A stretch of 16,456 bases of DNA, taken from contig JAFTLM010000207.1 in assembly GCA_017455945.1 (NCBI GenBank), positions 1 to 16,456 on the forward strand. Direction: 5' to 3'. Below are positions 7,637 through 15,006 of this stretch, piece after piece. Each line of letters starts with the position of its first letter. The stretch's first letter is position 1. This DNA is from Clostridia bacterium. Its GTDB lineage: Bacteria; Bacillota; Clostridia; Oscillospirales; CAG-272. The translations under genes were made by a program, and so were the position numbers. The notes under the pieces are model-generated. The model saw only the letters and a program-made list of their open reading frames with translations, did no database searches and had not been told where the DNA came from.

Positions 7637-8515
7637 TTATTCCTCGTCTGCTCCGCTTGCACTCCATCTTACGCTGGCTCCGCACGGAAGAAATCCACCT
7701 GTTTGAGACACAGGCAAAGCCAGTTCCCCAGCCTCTACTTTTCCGCCGAATTTAGAAACCAATCGAAGATCAACTATGTATCTCATCGCCAACGGAGAAA
7801 GACCTGTTGTATATGAGTTAAGCAAAAAGAACAGCGGCTTGTCGGACAATACATTTACGGCAAGACGGACAAACTCGTCTATGCATTCTTCTATTTTCCA
7901 AACCTCACCCGATGGACCGCGTCCGTATGACGGAGGATCCATAATAATTCCGTCATACTTGTTGCCGCGTTTTATTTCACGCTCAACAAATTTTTTGCAA
8001 TCATCCACAATATATCTTATCGGTGCTTCCGCAAGTCCGCTCAAAGCGGAATTTTCTTTAGCCTGGGCAACCATTCCTTTTGCCGCATCCACGTGGCAAA
8101 CAGAAGCCCCTGCCTTAGCCGCCGCAACCGTCGCACCGCCGGTATACGCAAACAAATTAAGTACCTTTATTTTTCTTCCGGACTTTTTTATAAGCTCCGA
8201 AAACCAGTCCCAGTTAGCTGCCTGTTCGGGAAAAAGCCCGGTATGCTTAAAACCTGTAGGTCTGATCACAAATTCAAGCCCGTTATATCCTATTTTCCAT
8301 TGTTCGGGAAGCCTATTATTGCCCCATGCGCCTCCGCCTTTAACAGAACGTTTATAGGTTGCGTCCGCTTTTTTCCATAAGGGACTTTTATCGTCATTTT
8401 TCCATACTATCTGCGGGTCCGGTCTTACAAGGATATATTTTCCCCACCTTTCAAGGCGTTCCCCCTCAGACGTATCTATCAATTCGTAATCTTTCCAGTT
8501 CTTTGCACACCACAT
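7637..8515 (-). CDS. Class I SAM-dependent methyltransferase, RlmI/RlmK-like (probable rRNA methyltransferase)
   Basis: Predicted cytoplasmic S-adenosylmethionine-dependent methyltransferase of the family that includes the rRNA enzymes RlmI and the RlmK half of RlmL. Visible motifs are the SAM-binding loop VLNLFAYTGGAT (118-129), an acidic ribose-binding residue D143 (HVDAAKGMV) and the catalytic-type motif DPPSYG (193-198). The first 90 residues form a separate N-terminal region (WGKYILVRPDPQIVW ... GFKHTGLFPEQ) typical of this family, but no PUA RNA-binding domain is present, unlike RlmI. The 292-residue length fits the short, PUA-less subgroup. The ATG at 8515 has a GAGG site 7 bases upstream. 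It sits 12 bases after ruvC and 13 before ecfA1. The exact substrate cannot be read from sequence; rRNA is inferred from homology. Confidence 0.82.
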   Translation of the reverse strand: MWCAKNWKDYELIDTSEGERLERWGKYILVRPDPQIVWKNDDKSPLWKKADATYKRSVKGGGAWGNNRLPEQWKIGYNGLEFVIRPTGFKHTGLFPEQAANWDWFSELIKKSGRKIKVLNLFAYTGGATVAAAKAGASVCHVDAAKGMVAQAKENSALSGLAEAPIRYIVDDCKKFVEREIKRGNKYDGIIMDPPSYGRGPSGEVWKIEECIDEFVRLAVNVLSDKPLFFLLNSYTTGLSPLAMRYIVDLRLVSKFGGKVEAGELALPVSQTGGFLPCGASVRWSASGADEE

Positions 8516-8527
8516 ATCATATCCTCA

Positions 8528-9034
8528 TTATTTGTTAAAATATTCAGCCAATCTTGAAGCACCACAGTGTGCGTGGCACACGGCTATTGCCAACGCATCC
8601 GCAGTATCATCGGGCTTTGGCGGCTTTTCTAACTTAAGCAACATGGTCACCATTGATATAACCTGTTTCTTTTCGGCACGTCCGTATCCTACCACCGCCT
8701 GCTTTACCTGCAACGGAGTATACTCATAAATCGGAATTCCGAGCTTTGCCGCACAGAGCAATATAACTCCCCTGGCTTCGCTTACTCTGATACCCGTAGT
8801 TTGGTTAGTGTTCCAAAAAAGCTCTTCCACCGCCATACAATCGGGCTTATACTTTTTTATGATATCGTTTATACCCTCAAATATCTCAACCAACCTGTCC
8901 TCTGTTTTCATAGAAGACGGCGTTTGCACCGATCCAAATCCAAGAACCTTGAATTTGTTGCCTTTATATTCAATCACGCCCCAACCGACAATTGCCAGCC
9001 CGGGATCTATCCCAAAAATAATTATAATTTTCAC
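8528..9034 (-). CDS. ruvC: Crossover junction endodeoxyribonuclease RuvC
   Basis: Dimeric resolvase that cuts Holliday junctions during recombinational repair. All four catalytic acids can be placed: D10 (FGIDPG), E70 (AVEELFW), D143 and D146 (PDDTADALAIA), with H154 and H156 following. 'SEARGVILL' and 'YTPLQVKQAVVGYGRAEKKQV' match the family. The only in-frame standard start is a GTG at 9034, giving 168 residues, but its surrounding sequence GAGGTGA looks like the ribosome binding site itself, so the real start may be a few codons further in. The gene stands directly behind a strong promoter and heads the minus-strand cluster. ruvA and ruvB are not next to it in this window. Confidence 0.95.
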   Translation of the reverse strand: MKIIIIFGIDPGLAIVGWGVIEYKGNKFKVLGFGSVQTPSSMKTEDRLVEIFEGINDIIKKYKPDCMAVEELFWNTNQTTGIRVSEARGVILLCAAKLGIPIYEYTPLQVKQAVVGYGRAEKKQVISMVTMLLKLEKPPKPDDTADALAIAVCHAHCGASRLAEYFNK

Positions 9035-9067
9035 CTCATATCAAATAAACAACAATATCCACTGTAA

Positions 9068-9096
9068 ATTATACCATAAACATTCAATTAAGTCAA
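9068..9096 (-). promoter_or_regulatory. sigma-A promoter in front of ruvC and the downstream cluster
   Basis: On the minus strand, -35 TTGACT (9091-9096) and -10 TATAAT (9068-9073) are separated by exactly 17 bases. Transcription would start near 9061, leaving a leader of about 27 nt before ruvC. It is the only strong promoter seen ahead of the tightly packed genes ruvC to ylmC. Confidence 0.85.
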
Positions 9097-9164
9097 ATAT
9101 ATTTTTCAATTTTTACAAAATATTTTACATTAGCATTCAATCATACTACGCGATCACATACTTG

Positions 9165-9194
9165 AAAATAAAAAGAGGTGACATAAATCACCTC
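9165..9194 (-). terminator. Rho-independent terminator after dpaB
   Basis: A perfect 7-bp inverted repeat (GAGGTGA 9175-9181, TCACCTC 9188-9194) with a 6-nt loop is followed on the minus strand by TTTTTATTTT. It starts 12 bases beyond the dpaB stop and separates dpaAB from the ruvC promoter. Confidence 0.88.
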
Positions 9195-9206
9195 AAAACC
9201 ATTATA

Positions 9207-9767
9207 TTATTTAAACACTCGCTGATACTGCACTCCGTTTATTGCCGAAGCCAAGGTTTGCGGAAGCAAATCGAAGTCAGCGATCAGGGAATGTGGCTTT
9301 TCAATCGGTTCATCCTGTTCCATAGGTACAAAATAAACCGATTTGCGAGATAAAAGAGCCCCTATGTTTTTCAAATTTGAGGACAAAGCGTCATTTGAAG
9401 CCAAGGCAATAACAAGCGGACGGTTACTTCTCAAATGAGCCTTTGCCGCCATAGAAACAGCGGTATCGGTTATTCCGTTAGCGATCTTTGCCAGAGTATT
9501 TCCCGTGCAAGGCGAAATTATCATTGCATCAAGCTTTATTTTGGGTCCAAGCGGCTCGGCTTGAACTATTGTATGGATGATTTCCCTGCCGCAAATCCCC
9601 CTTACTTTTTCACAAAGCAACGAAGCTGTTCCAAAACGAGTATCTGTAGAATACACGGTTTCGCTCATTATGGGTTGGACCTCATATCCCGAAGCTATGA
9701 TTGTATTCAATAATTCCAATGATTTCTTATGAGTACAGAAAGATCCGCAAAAAGCATAACCTATCAT
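9207..9767 (-). CDS. dpaB: Dipicolinate synthase subunit B (SpoVFB)
   Basis: Second subunit of the mother-cell enzyme that makes dipicolinic acid, the calcium-binding solute of the spore core, from the lysine-pathway intermediate dihydroxy-/tetrahydrodipicolinate. The 186-residue protein has the flavoprotein-like (HFCD) fold: it begins MIGYAFCGSFCTHKKSLELL, and contains 'YEVQPIMSETVYSTDTRFG', 'LDAMIISPCTGNTLAKIANGITDT' and 'RPLVIALASNDALSSNLKNIG', all characteristic of SpoVFB. Its ATG overlaps the dpaA stop as ATGA, so the subunits are probably translated together. A terminator follows directly. Length and context are normal. Confidence 0.96.
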   Translation of the reverse strand: MIGYAFCGSFCTHKKSLELLNTIIASGYEVQPIMSETVYSTDTRFGTASLLCEKVRGICGREIIHTIVQAEPLGPKIKLDAMIISPCTGNTLAKIANGITDTAVSMAAKAHLRSNRPLVIALASNDALSSNLKNIGALLSRKSVYFVPMEQDEPIEKPHSLIADFDLLPQTLASAINGVQYQRVFK

Positions 9768-10660
9768 ACAAACGCCTCCTTCAAAATACCAATAATGGAT
9801 TCCGCCATATATTCCCCGGCTGTCACAGGAGCAGTTTTTGACGGCAACGCCAAAGCGTGAATAACGTCTAACTGATATCTTTTAGCCGCAACCAAATCAA
9901 CCCCGCCGGGAGCCGACGCCAGATCTATCACCAACGTCGACTTTGGAATCGCCTCAATTATATCTTCGGTTATTACCCAATAAGGAACGGTATTATATAT
10001 CAAATCAAATCCGGAAGCCAGCCCGTTAAGTGTAGAAACGCCGTCTGTAAACTCTATTTTTATCCCCGACATTCCCTTGGATATCGCTTGAGCTATGCTG
10101 GTGCCTTTTCTTGCAAACACTGTTACGTTAGCACCAAGTGCCTTTAACCTCAATGCCAATGCTTCACCAATCCTTCCGAACCCAACTATAGCAATTTTTG
10201 ATTCAAAAATGGTTTTCGACATCTTATTAACCGCTATTCCTATAGCACCTTCTGCAGTAGGAACTGCGTTTTTTATAAGTAGTTCTTCGGTATTGAAATA
10301 ATCATAACATTTTATATTTCTCTTAGCCGCCAAATCCTTCAATCTCGGACTCATTCTCCCCCCCAGCAAGAGTGCGTTTTCAGACATCATATCCAACAGC
10401 TTGTGGATTTTCACCCCGCTTTCCCGCGTAAATAGAGGACAATTCACCCTCAGTTCGTCCTCACTCGGAGGAGTGGGCAAAACAACCGCATCGGCATCAA
10501 GCACATCCGTTTCGCAGTTCTCTTTTAGTAATGAATTATCAATATATTGCGGATCTATCCCCCAAACCGAAACATCAAATTCGCTAAGCTTCAGACATCT
10601 GATTATTTCAACCGTTCTTCGATCTCCGCCTATTACACCTATTTTAACAGCATTTTTCAT
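9764..10660 (-). CDS. dpaA: Dipicolinate synthase subunit A (SpoVFA)
   Basis: NAD(P)-dependent subunit of dipicolinate synthase, active in the mother cell late in sporulation. The protein begins MKNAVKIGVIGGDRRTVEII, with the GGDRR motif typical of SpoVFA N-termini (residues 11-15), has 'GGRMSPRL' in the middle and a second Rossmann nucleotide-binding loop GFGRIG at 160-165, followed by 'IYNTVPYWVI' and 'VIDLASAPGGVD'. The ATG at 10660 (298 residues) is preferred over an upstream ATG at 10705, because it has a good GAGGTG ribosome binding site and matches the conserved N-terminus; the 15 extra upstream residues do not look conserved. dpaB overlaps by ATGA. Regulation is likely sporulation-specific (sigma-K in known relatives). 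Confidence 0.95.
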   Translation of the reverse strand: MKNAVKIGVIGGDRRTVEIIRCLKLSEFDVSVWGIDPQYIDNSLLKENCETDVLDADAVVLPTPPSEDELRVNCPLFTRESGVKIHKLLDMMSENALLLGGRMSPRLKDLAAKRNIKCYDYFNTEELLIKNAVPTAEGAIGIAVNKMSKTIFESKIAIVGFGRIGEALALRLKALGANVTVFARKGTSIAQAISKGMSGIKIEFTDGVSTLNGLASGFDLIYNTVPYWVITEDIIEAIPKSTLVIDLASAPGGVDLVAAKRYQLDVIHALALPSKTAPVTAGEYMAESIIGILKEAFV

Positions 10661-10685
10661 AAAGCACCTCGCATTCTTTTTTATC

Positions 10686-10693
10686 ATTATATG
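10686..10693 (-). promoter_or_regulatory. Candidate sporulation-type -10 element for dpaA
   Basis: The minus strand reads CATATAAT about 26 bases before the dpaA ATG. This is close to the -10 of mother-cell sigma factors (sigma-E CATACAAT-like, sigma-K CATANNNTA). I could not find a convincing matching -35, so the assignment rests on the -10, its position and the known sporulation control of dpaAB. Confidence 0.35.
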
Positions 10694-10726
10694 TAACAGT
10701 TTCAAAAAACGCGAAGCGTAAAAGCA

Positions 10727-10758
10727 GAAAAACAGCGTCCGAATTTATCGGACGCTGT
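10727..10758 (-). terminator. Strong Rho-independent terminator after the TIM-barrel gene
   Basis: Perfect 11-bp inverted repeat (10732-10742 and 10748-10758, GC-rich core GCGTCCG) with a 5-nt loop, followed on the minus strand by TTTTTC. It lies 15 bases beyond the stop of the isomerase-like gene and insulates dpaA from it. A-runs on both flanks could also allow plus-strand termination, but no plus-strand gene needs it. Confidence 0.93.
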
Positions 10759-10773
10759 AAAAAGAGTGATTTT

Positions 10774-11556
10774 TTATTTCATTAAATTTGCTTTTATATA
10801 GTTATAGCTGGTTGCAATACTTTCCATAGAATCTCCGGTCGTAAAGTTTCTGTCCTGTTCAACAACAAACTGCTTAACGCCTGTCTTTTCAGCAAGGGGG
10901 ATAATATCCGCAAAATTGATATTTCCGTTTCCTATTTCTGTAATGTCTGTCTTGAATTCCGGAGTGGAGACACCCATATCCTTAAGGTGAAGAATATCAA
11001 TTCTGCCCGCAAGCCTCTCGATCATCTTTCTTACGTCGTAACCGCCGTGCTGAACCCAATACGTATCAAGCACAAAGCTCACCACAGAGGGGTCAAAGCC
11101 TTCTATCATATAATCCATCAAAGTTTTTCCATCGATCTTGGAAAATTCAAAATGATGGTTATGATATGTAAATTTCATTCCGTACTTGGAAAGCTTATGA
11201 CCAACTTCATTTGCGGTATCAATAAACTTAAGAAGTTCAGCTTTGTCTGTTCTGGGACTTCCGCCGGGCATACTTCCTATTCCCATATTCTTTGTATCAA
11301 GAATTTCATGAATTCTGAGTGCCAAGTCAAAATCACCGGTTATTATCTTCCAGTCAAAGTGTGTACCGCATATCTTGAGCCCTGCCTCATCAGCACATTT
11401 TTTGTAAAATTCGGCTTCCTCTACAGTGGTTACTTTTCCAGCTGTCTGAATATGTGTATAACCGATTTCTCTGATTTTTTTCATTGCGTCAAGATAAGTG
11501 TCGGGAGTTTCCATCTTATCTCTTACTGTGTAAATTTGAAGTCCTACTTCTTTCAT
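10774..11556 (-). CDS. Sugar phosphate isomerase/epimerase-like TIM-barrel protein (xylose isomerase-like)
   Basis: Predicted metal-dependent isomerase or epimerase of the AP-endonuclease-2/xylose-isomerase-like TIM-barrel superfamily (IolE-type relatives), 260 residues. It starts with the family pattern 'MKEVGLQIYTVRDKM'. Likely metal and substrate residues are YHNHHFEF (131-138), LDTYWVQHGG (163-172), HLKD (190-193), EIGNGNINF (207-215) and VVEQD (231-235). The final 'SYNYIKANL' is also typical. The ATG at 11556 has an AAAGGCGG binding site. It is a single-gene unit: own consensus promoter upstream, strong terminator downstream. The substrate cannot be predicted; no sugar transporter or catabolic genes lie nearby. 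Confidence 0.85.
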   Translation of the reverse strand: MKEVGLQIYTVRDKMETPDTYLDAMKKIREIGYTHIQTAGKVTTVEEAEFYKKCADEAGLKICGTHFDWKIITGDFDLALRIHEILDTKNMGIGSMPGGSPRTDKAELLKFIDTANEVGHKLSKYGMKFTYHNHHFEFSKIDGKTLMDYMIEGFDPSVVSFVLDTYWVQHGGYDVRKMIERLAGRIDILHLKDMGVSTPEFKTDITEIGNGNINFADIIPLAEKTGVKQFVVEQDRNFTTGDSMESIATSYNYIKANLMK

Positions 11557-11584
11557 AACTGTTTTCCGCCTTTCGACAAACTTA

Positions 11585-11644
11585 TTGATTTGATTATATC
11601 ACACCAACCAATATTTGTCAATCAAATTGATAAAATAAATCAAA
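11585..11644. promoter_or_regulatory. Candidate operator: repeated AATCAAA / TTTGATT motifs
   Basis: TTTGATT at 11589-11595 and AATCAAA at 11620-11626 form a 7-bp inverted repeat that brackets the isomerase promoter, and a third AATCAAA lies at 11638-11644, 18 bases from the second. The repeats are seen directly; their use as a regulator binding site is a guess, since the region is AT-rich. Confidence 0.25.
11593..11621 (-). promoter_or_regulatory. Consensus sigma-A promoter of the isomerase-like gene
   Basis: Minus-strand -35 TTGACA (11616-11621) and -10 TATAAT (11593-11598) match consensus fully with a 17-base spacer. The leader to the ATG at 11556 would be about 30 nt. Confidence 0.92.
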
Positions 11645-11670
11645 ATTTATCTAAATTCCTGTGCTGACTA

Positions 11671-11699
11671 TTGCAATTATTGAAAAAATAATGTATAAT
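11671..11699 (+). promoter_or_regulatory. sigma-A promoter of murB-comEC
   Basis: -35 TTGCAA (11671-11676) and -10 TATAAT (11694-11699) with a 17-base spacer point toward murB. The leader would be about 45 nt. It is divergent from the isomerase promoter, with about 50 bases between the two -35 boxes. Confidence 0.8.
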
Positions 11700-11751
11700 A
11701 ATAAAAGAACCAACTCAACATTTTCTTTTACAGATTACAGCGAGGTAAAAA

Positions 11752-12663
11752 ATGCTTAGAACAACTGCTTTGTATTCAAAATTGAAAGCTCACGGAATTC
11801 CCTGCAGTGAAATTATATCAATGTCAAATCACACCACTATGCAAGTGGGCGGAATTGCTTCGGTAGTAGCTTTTGTACGCAACGCCGAAGAATTGATAAC
11901 CTCTATCAGAGAAGCAAAAAATCATTACGTAAAATTTGTTGTTATCGGCAACGGAAGCAACGTAATATTTTCCGACGACGGTTTTGACGGATTGGTTATC
12001 ATAACCGGAAATATGAAAAATTTCACAATAGAAGGAAACATTATAAAAGCAGATTGCGGTGCATCCGTTTCACGGCTTGCTGTGGCTGCACAAAAGGCGG
12101 AGCTTTCGGGACTTGAATTTGCATACGGTATCCCCGGCACTATAGGCGGAGGCTTGTTTATGAATGCCGGAGCTTACGGAGGAAACATTTCCGACGTGGT
12201 AGTCTCCTCTCTTTGCTATGATACTCAAAGAGATTGTATAAGAAAAATAGATCTTGATGAACATGAATTCAAATACCGCGAAAGTATTTATTCAAAAAAC
12301 CCCCATTTAATAATCATTGCGATAATGATGGAGCTTGTACCCGGAAAAATGTCGGACATCATAGCCGAGATGAACAAAAACGTGCGCGCCAGAAAAGAAA
12401 AACAGCCCCTGGAATTTCCGAGTGCGGGAAGTGTATTCAAACGCCCATTGGGATATTACGCCGGAGAAATGATAGAAAAAAGCGGGCTTAAAGGCTTTAG
12501 CATCGGCGGAGCGGAAGTTTCTGAAAAGCACGCCGGATTTATTATCAATCGCGGAACGGCAACCGCTAAAGACGTAATGGATTTGATTGAGCATATAAAA
12601 AAGACGGTTTTTGAAAATTACGAAGTCGAACTCGAATGTGAGGTCAGATTCATAGGAAATTAA
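11752..12663 (+). CDS. murB: UDP-N-acetylenolpyruvoylglucosamine reductase MurB
   Basis: FAD- and NADPH-dependent enzyme that completes UDP-N-acetylmuramate for peptidoglycan synthesis. The 303 residues show FAD-binding motifs: 'NHTTMQVGG' (26-34), GNGSN (66-70), and GIPGTIGGGLFMNAGAYGG (126-144). Catalytic candidates are R176 (KYRES), the proton-donor serine S227 (PSAGSVFK) and E297 near the end (CEVRFIGN). The compact form with GSVFK and no extra insertion fits the Firmicutes (type II) MurB. The ATG at 11752 has a GAGGT binding site. Only one base separates the stop from the comEC start, so the two are co-transcribed. Confidence 0.97.
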   Translation: MLRTTALYSKLKAHGIPCSEIISMSNHTTMQVGGIASVVAFVRNAEELITSIREAKNHYVKFVVIGNGSNVIFSDDGFDGLVIITGNMKNFTIEGNIIKADCGASVSRLAVAAQKAELSGLEFAYGIPGTIGGGLFMNAGAYGGNISDVVVSSLCYDTQRDCIRKIDLDEHEFKYRESIYSKNPHLIIIAIMMELVPGKMSDIIAEMNKNVRARKEKQPLEFPSAGSVFKRPLGYYAGEMIEKSGLKGFSIGGAEVSEKHAGFIINRGTATAKDVMDLIEHIKKTVFENYEVELECEVRFIGN

Positions 12664-12664
12664 G

Positions 12665-14980
12665 ATGAATATATTTCACAAACGACATTTAGCTCTTTTT
12701 TGCACAATATTCGCAGTCGCATCATTATGTGGCTGCGTTTTGTCGTATAATTTGAAGGCTTCTGTTTTGTCGTTTTTGGGAATTGTGGCTTTGTTGACAC
12801 TCTTATCGGTGCTTTTTGTAAAACGATATCGGGCTATATTTTTGAAATGTTTTTTGTGTGTACTGTTTGCCTTCACCGCCCTGATTTCACAATTTTTAAG
12901 AGTAGATGCACCAATTCACAAAATAACCCCACACTTTAATCAAGTTGTAGATATAACCGCCACTGTAACAAGAGTCAATTTTAACAAAGACTATCTTTCA
13001 TCTTGCTACGTTGATATATCTTCGATAAACGGGAACGCTTCACCCGCATCTGCTGTTTTGGAGTGTGAATACAACGCCGAGCTGGAAGTGGGAAACGTAA
13101 TTTCCGGAACTTTTGTTATAGATAAAATAGAAAATTATACCGAAATTCCGTCGTATTTGAAATCGAAAGGGATAACATTGTTTTTACAACCGTCTCAGAA
13201 TTTCGAATTATCCCACAACCGCGAAACACCTTCTATGAAGCTTAAAAAAATAAATTCTGACTTAAGTGATATATTTACAGACAGAATTGACGATGAATCC
13301 GGCAAGCTTGTATCTGCATTAATGCTTGGCAACAAAGAACTTTTGCACGACAGCACAATCAGAGACTTCAGGCGAGCAGGCGTTTCCCACATATTGGCGA
13401 TAAGCGGTATGCACCTTTCCATACTTATATTTTTCTTTGATTTTATTTTGAAAAAACTGAGGCTTAGCAAGGTGCTCCGTGGAAGCATCACTATTTTTGC
13501 TGCTTTGTTTTACCTTGCGCTTACAGGCTTTTCTCTATCAACCGCAAGAGCCTTTTTAATGTCTTCCATAGTCTATCTTGCATATATCCTGCAAGACGAA
13601 AACGATATGCTGACCACTCTGTTGTTCTCGCTTTTCATAATTCTCGCCGCTTCTCCGCTTTCGGTGTATGACGTGGGTATGTGGCTGTCGTTTTTGGCAG
13701 TATTGGGAATTTTCGCATCGCAATACTTCATCGAAAAGTTCAATTTACTCTTATACAAAAAGCCCAAAAGCAATGACACATATAATAAAAAACGCAAGCG
13801 AAATCTTTTGGCAACCAAACTAAAAAAGATTTCTGCGTATATTTTTTCCACAGTTTGCATAACTGTGTTCGTAAACATATTTATATGCGTGCCAATGTGT
13901 CTGTTTTTTGATGAATTCTCTCTTGCTTCAATAATTTCAAATATTGTTTTAACTCCTGTAGTAACGCTTATCCTTTTCCTTGCACCGTTGCTTATGGTTT
14001 TGAATATAGTGGAACCTATTGCAGGTGTTATAGCACAAGCCGTTGAGTTCCTGTGCGGTATTCTTATTGATATCATAGAATTTATTTCGTCATTTGAAAA
14101 AATAACGGTATCTCTTCATTATCCGTTTGTTAAAAATATAGTATGGATATTAGCAATTTTGTTGAGCGTTTGTCTTGTTTTCAAATTCAAACACAAATGG
14201 CTAATTGTAATCCCGCCGATTATTTCGGCACTGATGTTCTCTGCGGGTCTGGCGGTTGACACGATGTGTTATAACAATCTCGTTCAAGTAGAATATATCG
14301 GCGAAAATGAATCTGAAGCCATTCTCATAAGAGACGGAAGTGATTACAGCATAATTGATATGTCTACGGGAGGCTATACACATTCCTATTCAACGTATAC
14401 AAAATCTGTTGAAAACTGTGCAACCGAAATCTCCTCATACGTCATAACGCATTATCATAATTATCACGCTACAACATTACACCGATTGTTAAACAAAACT
14501 ATTGTGAGAACGCTGTTTCTGCCGTATCCGCAAGACATAAAAGAATATTACGCAATGAGTTCAATAATAACAGCCGCTGAAAATGCCAAAACAGACGTAA
14601 TATTATACGATTCTCTTTCCGATATAAAGATAACACCAAATACAACTTTCAATTTGTCAGGAAGAGCTTATTTGAAACGATCTACACACCCGACATTCTA
14701 CTTTTCGATAAGTGCATACGGACGCAAACTTGTGTATATGGCAGAATCAGCAAACGAACACAAATCTCTCAAGAACGAAGTTGATAATGAACTAAAAGAC
14801 GCCGAAATTCTTATCTTAGGTGCTCACGGTCCCAAAACAAAAAACGATTTCAACTGTGATACGTTTTACTCCACACAACCTGTTATCTCGGCCAATCAAG
14901 AAATATTCGACTTTTTCACATCAGTACACCCAACCGTATCTGACGTAACGTATGCAAAAATTTATCTTACCAAATATTAA
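12665..14980 (+). CDS. comEC: ComEC/Rec2 family competence protein with degenerate C-terminal beta-lactamase domain
   Basis: Membrane channel protein that moves single-stranded DNA into the cytoplasm in naturally competent bacteria. In 771 residues: N-terminal membrane segments (about 8-75), a soluble DUF4131/OB-like region (80-180), the multi-pass ComEC channel domain (about 220-520) with the diagnostic ISGMHLSIL (246-254), and a C-terminal metallo-beta-lactamase-like domain (about 535-771). In the last domain the metal-binding motif expected as HxDxDH/HxHxDH reads HYHNYH (596-601), the later 'GD' position reads AES (693-695), and the usual HHGS motif reads AHGP (720-723). The domain therefore looks catalytically dead. 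The ATG lies one base after murB with an AGGA site inside the murB end. No other competence genes are visible. Confidence 0.9.
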   Translation: MNIFHKRHLALFCTIFAVASLCGCVLSYNLKASVLSFLGIVALLTLLSVLFVKRYRAIFLKCFLCVLFAFTALISQFLRVDAPIHKITPHFNQVVDITATVTRVNFNKDYLSSCYVDISSINGNASPASAVLECEYNAELEVGNVISGTFVIDKIENYTEIPSYLKSKGITLFLQPSQNFELSHNRETPSMKLKKINSDLSDIFTDRIDDESGKLVSALMLGNKELLHDSTIRDFRRAGVSHILAISGMHLSILIFFFDFILKKLRLSKVLRGSITIFAALFYLALTGFSLSTARAFLMSSIVYLAYILQDENDMLTTLLFSLFIILAASPLSVYDVGMWLSFLAVLGIFASQYFIEKFNLLLYKKPKSNDTYNKKRKRNLLATKLKKISAYIFSTVCITVFVNIFICVPMCLFFDEFSLASIISNIVLTPVVTLILFLAPLLMVLNIVEPIAGVIAQAVEFLCGILIDIIEFISSFEKITVSLHYPFVKNIVWILAILLSVCLVFKFKHKWLIVIPPIISALMFSAGLAVDTMCYNNLVQVEYIGENESEAILIRDGSDYSIIDMSTGGYTHSYSTYTKSVENCATEISSYVITHYHNYHATTLHRLLNKTIVRTLFLPYPQDIKEYYAMSSIITAAENAKTDVILYDSLSDIKITPNTTFNLSGRAYLKRSTHPTFYFSISAYGRKLVYMAESANEHKSLKNEVDNELKDAEILILGAHGPKTKNDFNCDTFYSTQPVISANQEIFDFFTSVHPTVSDVTYAKIYLTKY

Positions 14981-15006
14981 AAGAACGGCAGATTTCTGCC
15001 GTTCTT
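14981..15006. terminator. Bidirectional terminator between comEC and rnhA
   Basis: A perfect inverted repeat, 14981-14992 (AAGAACGGCAGA) and 14995-15006 (TCTGCCGTTCTT), forms an 11-bp stem with a 4-nt loop. T-rich runs follow on both strands (TTCTTATTTG on plus, TTCTTTTAATATTT on minus). It touches the comEC stop and includes two bases of the rnhA stop codon, serving both converging genes. Confidence 0.9.

Noticed and set aside
10709..10719. Small hairpin ACGC-GAA-GCGT followed on the minus strand by TTTTTT, resembling a second terminator
   Set aside because: The stem is only 4 bp and it lies just past the strong 11-bp terminator; too weak to list as a feature.
10987..11667. Plus-strand open frame of 226 codons opposite the TIM-barrel gene
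   Set aside because: It mirrors a well-supported conserved gene and crosses its promoter; composition and sequence look like antisense shadow.
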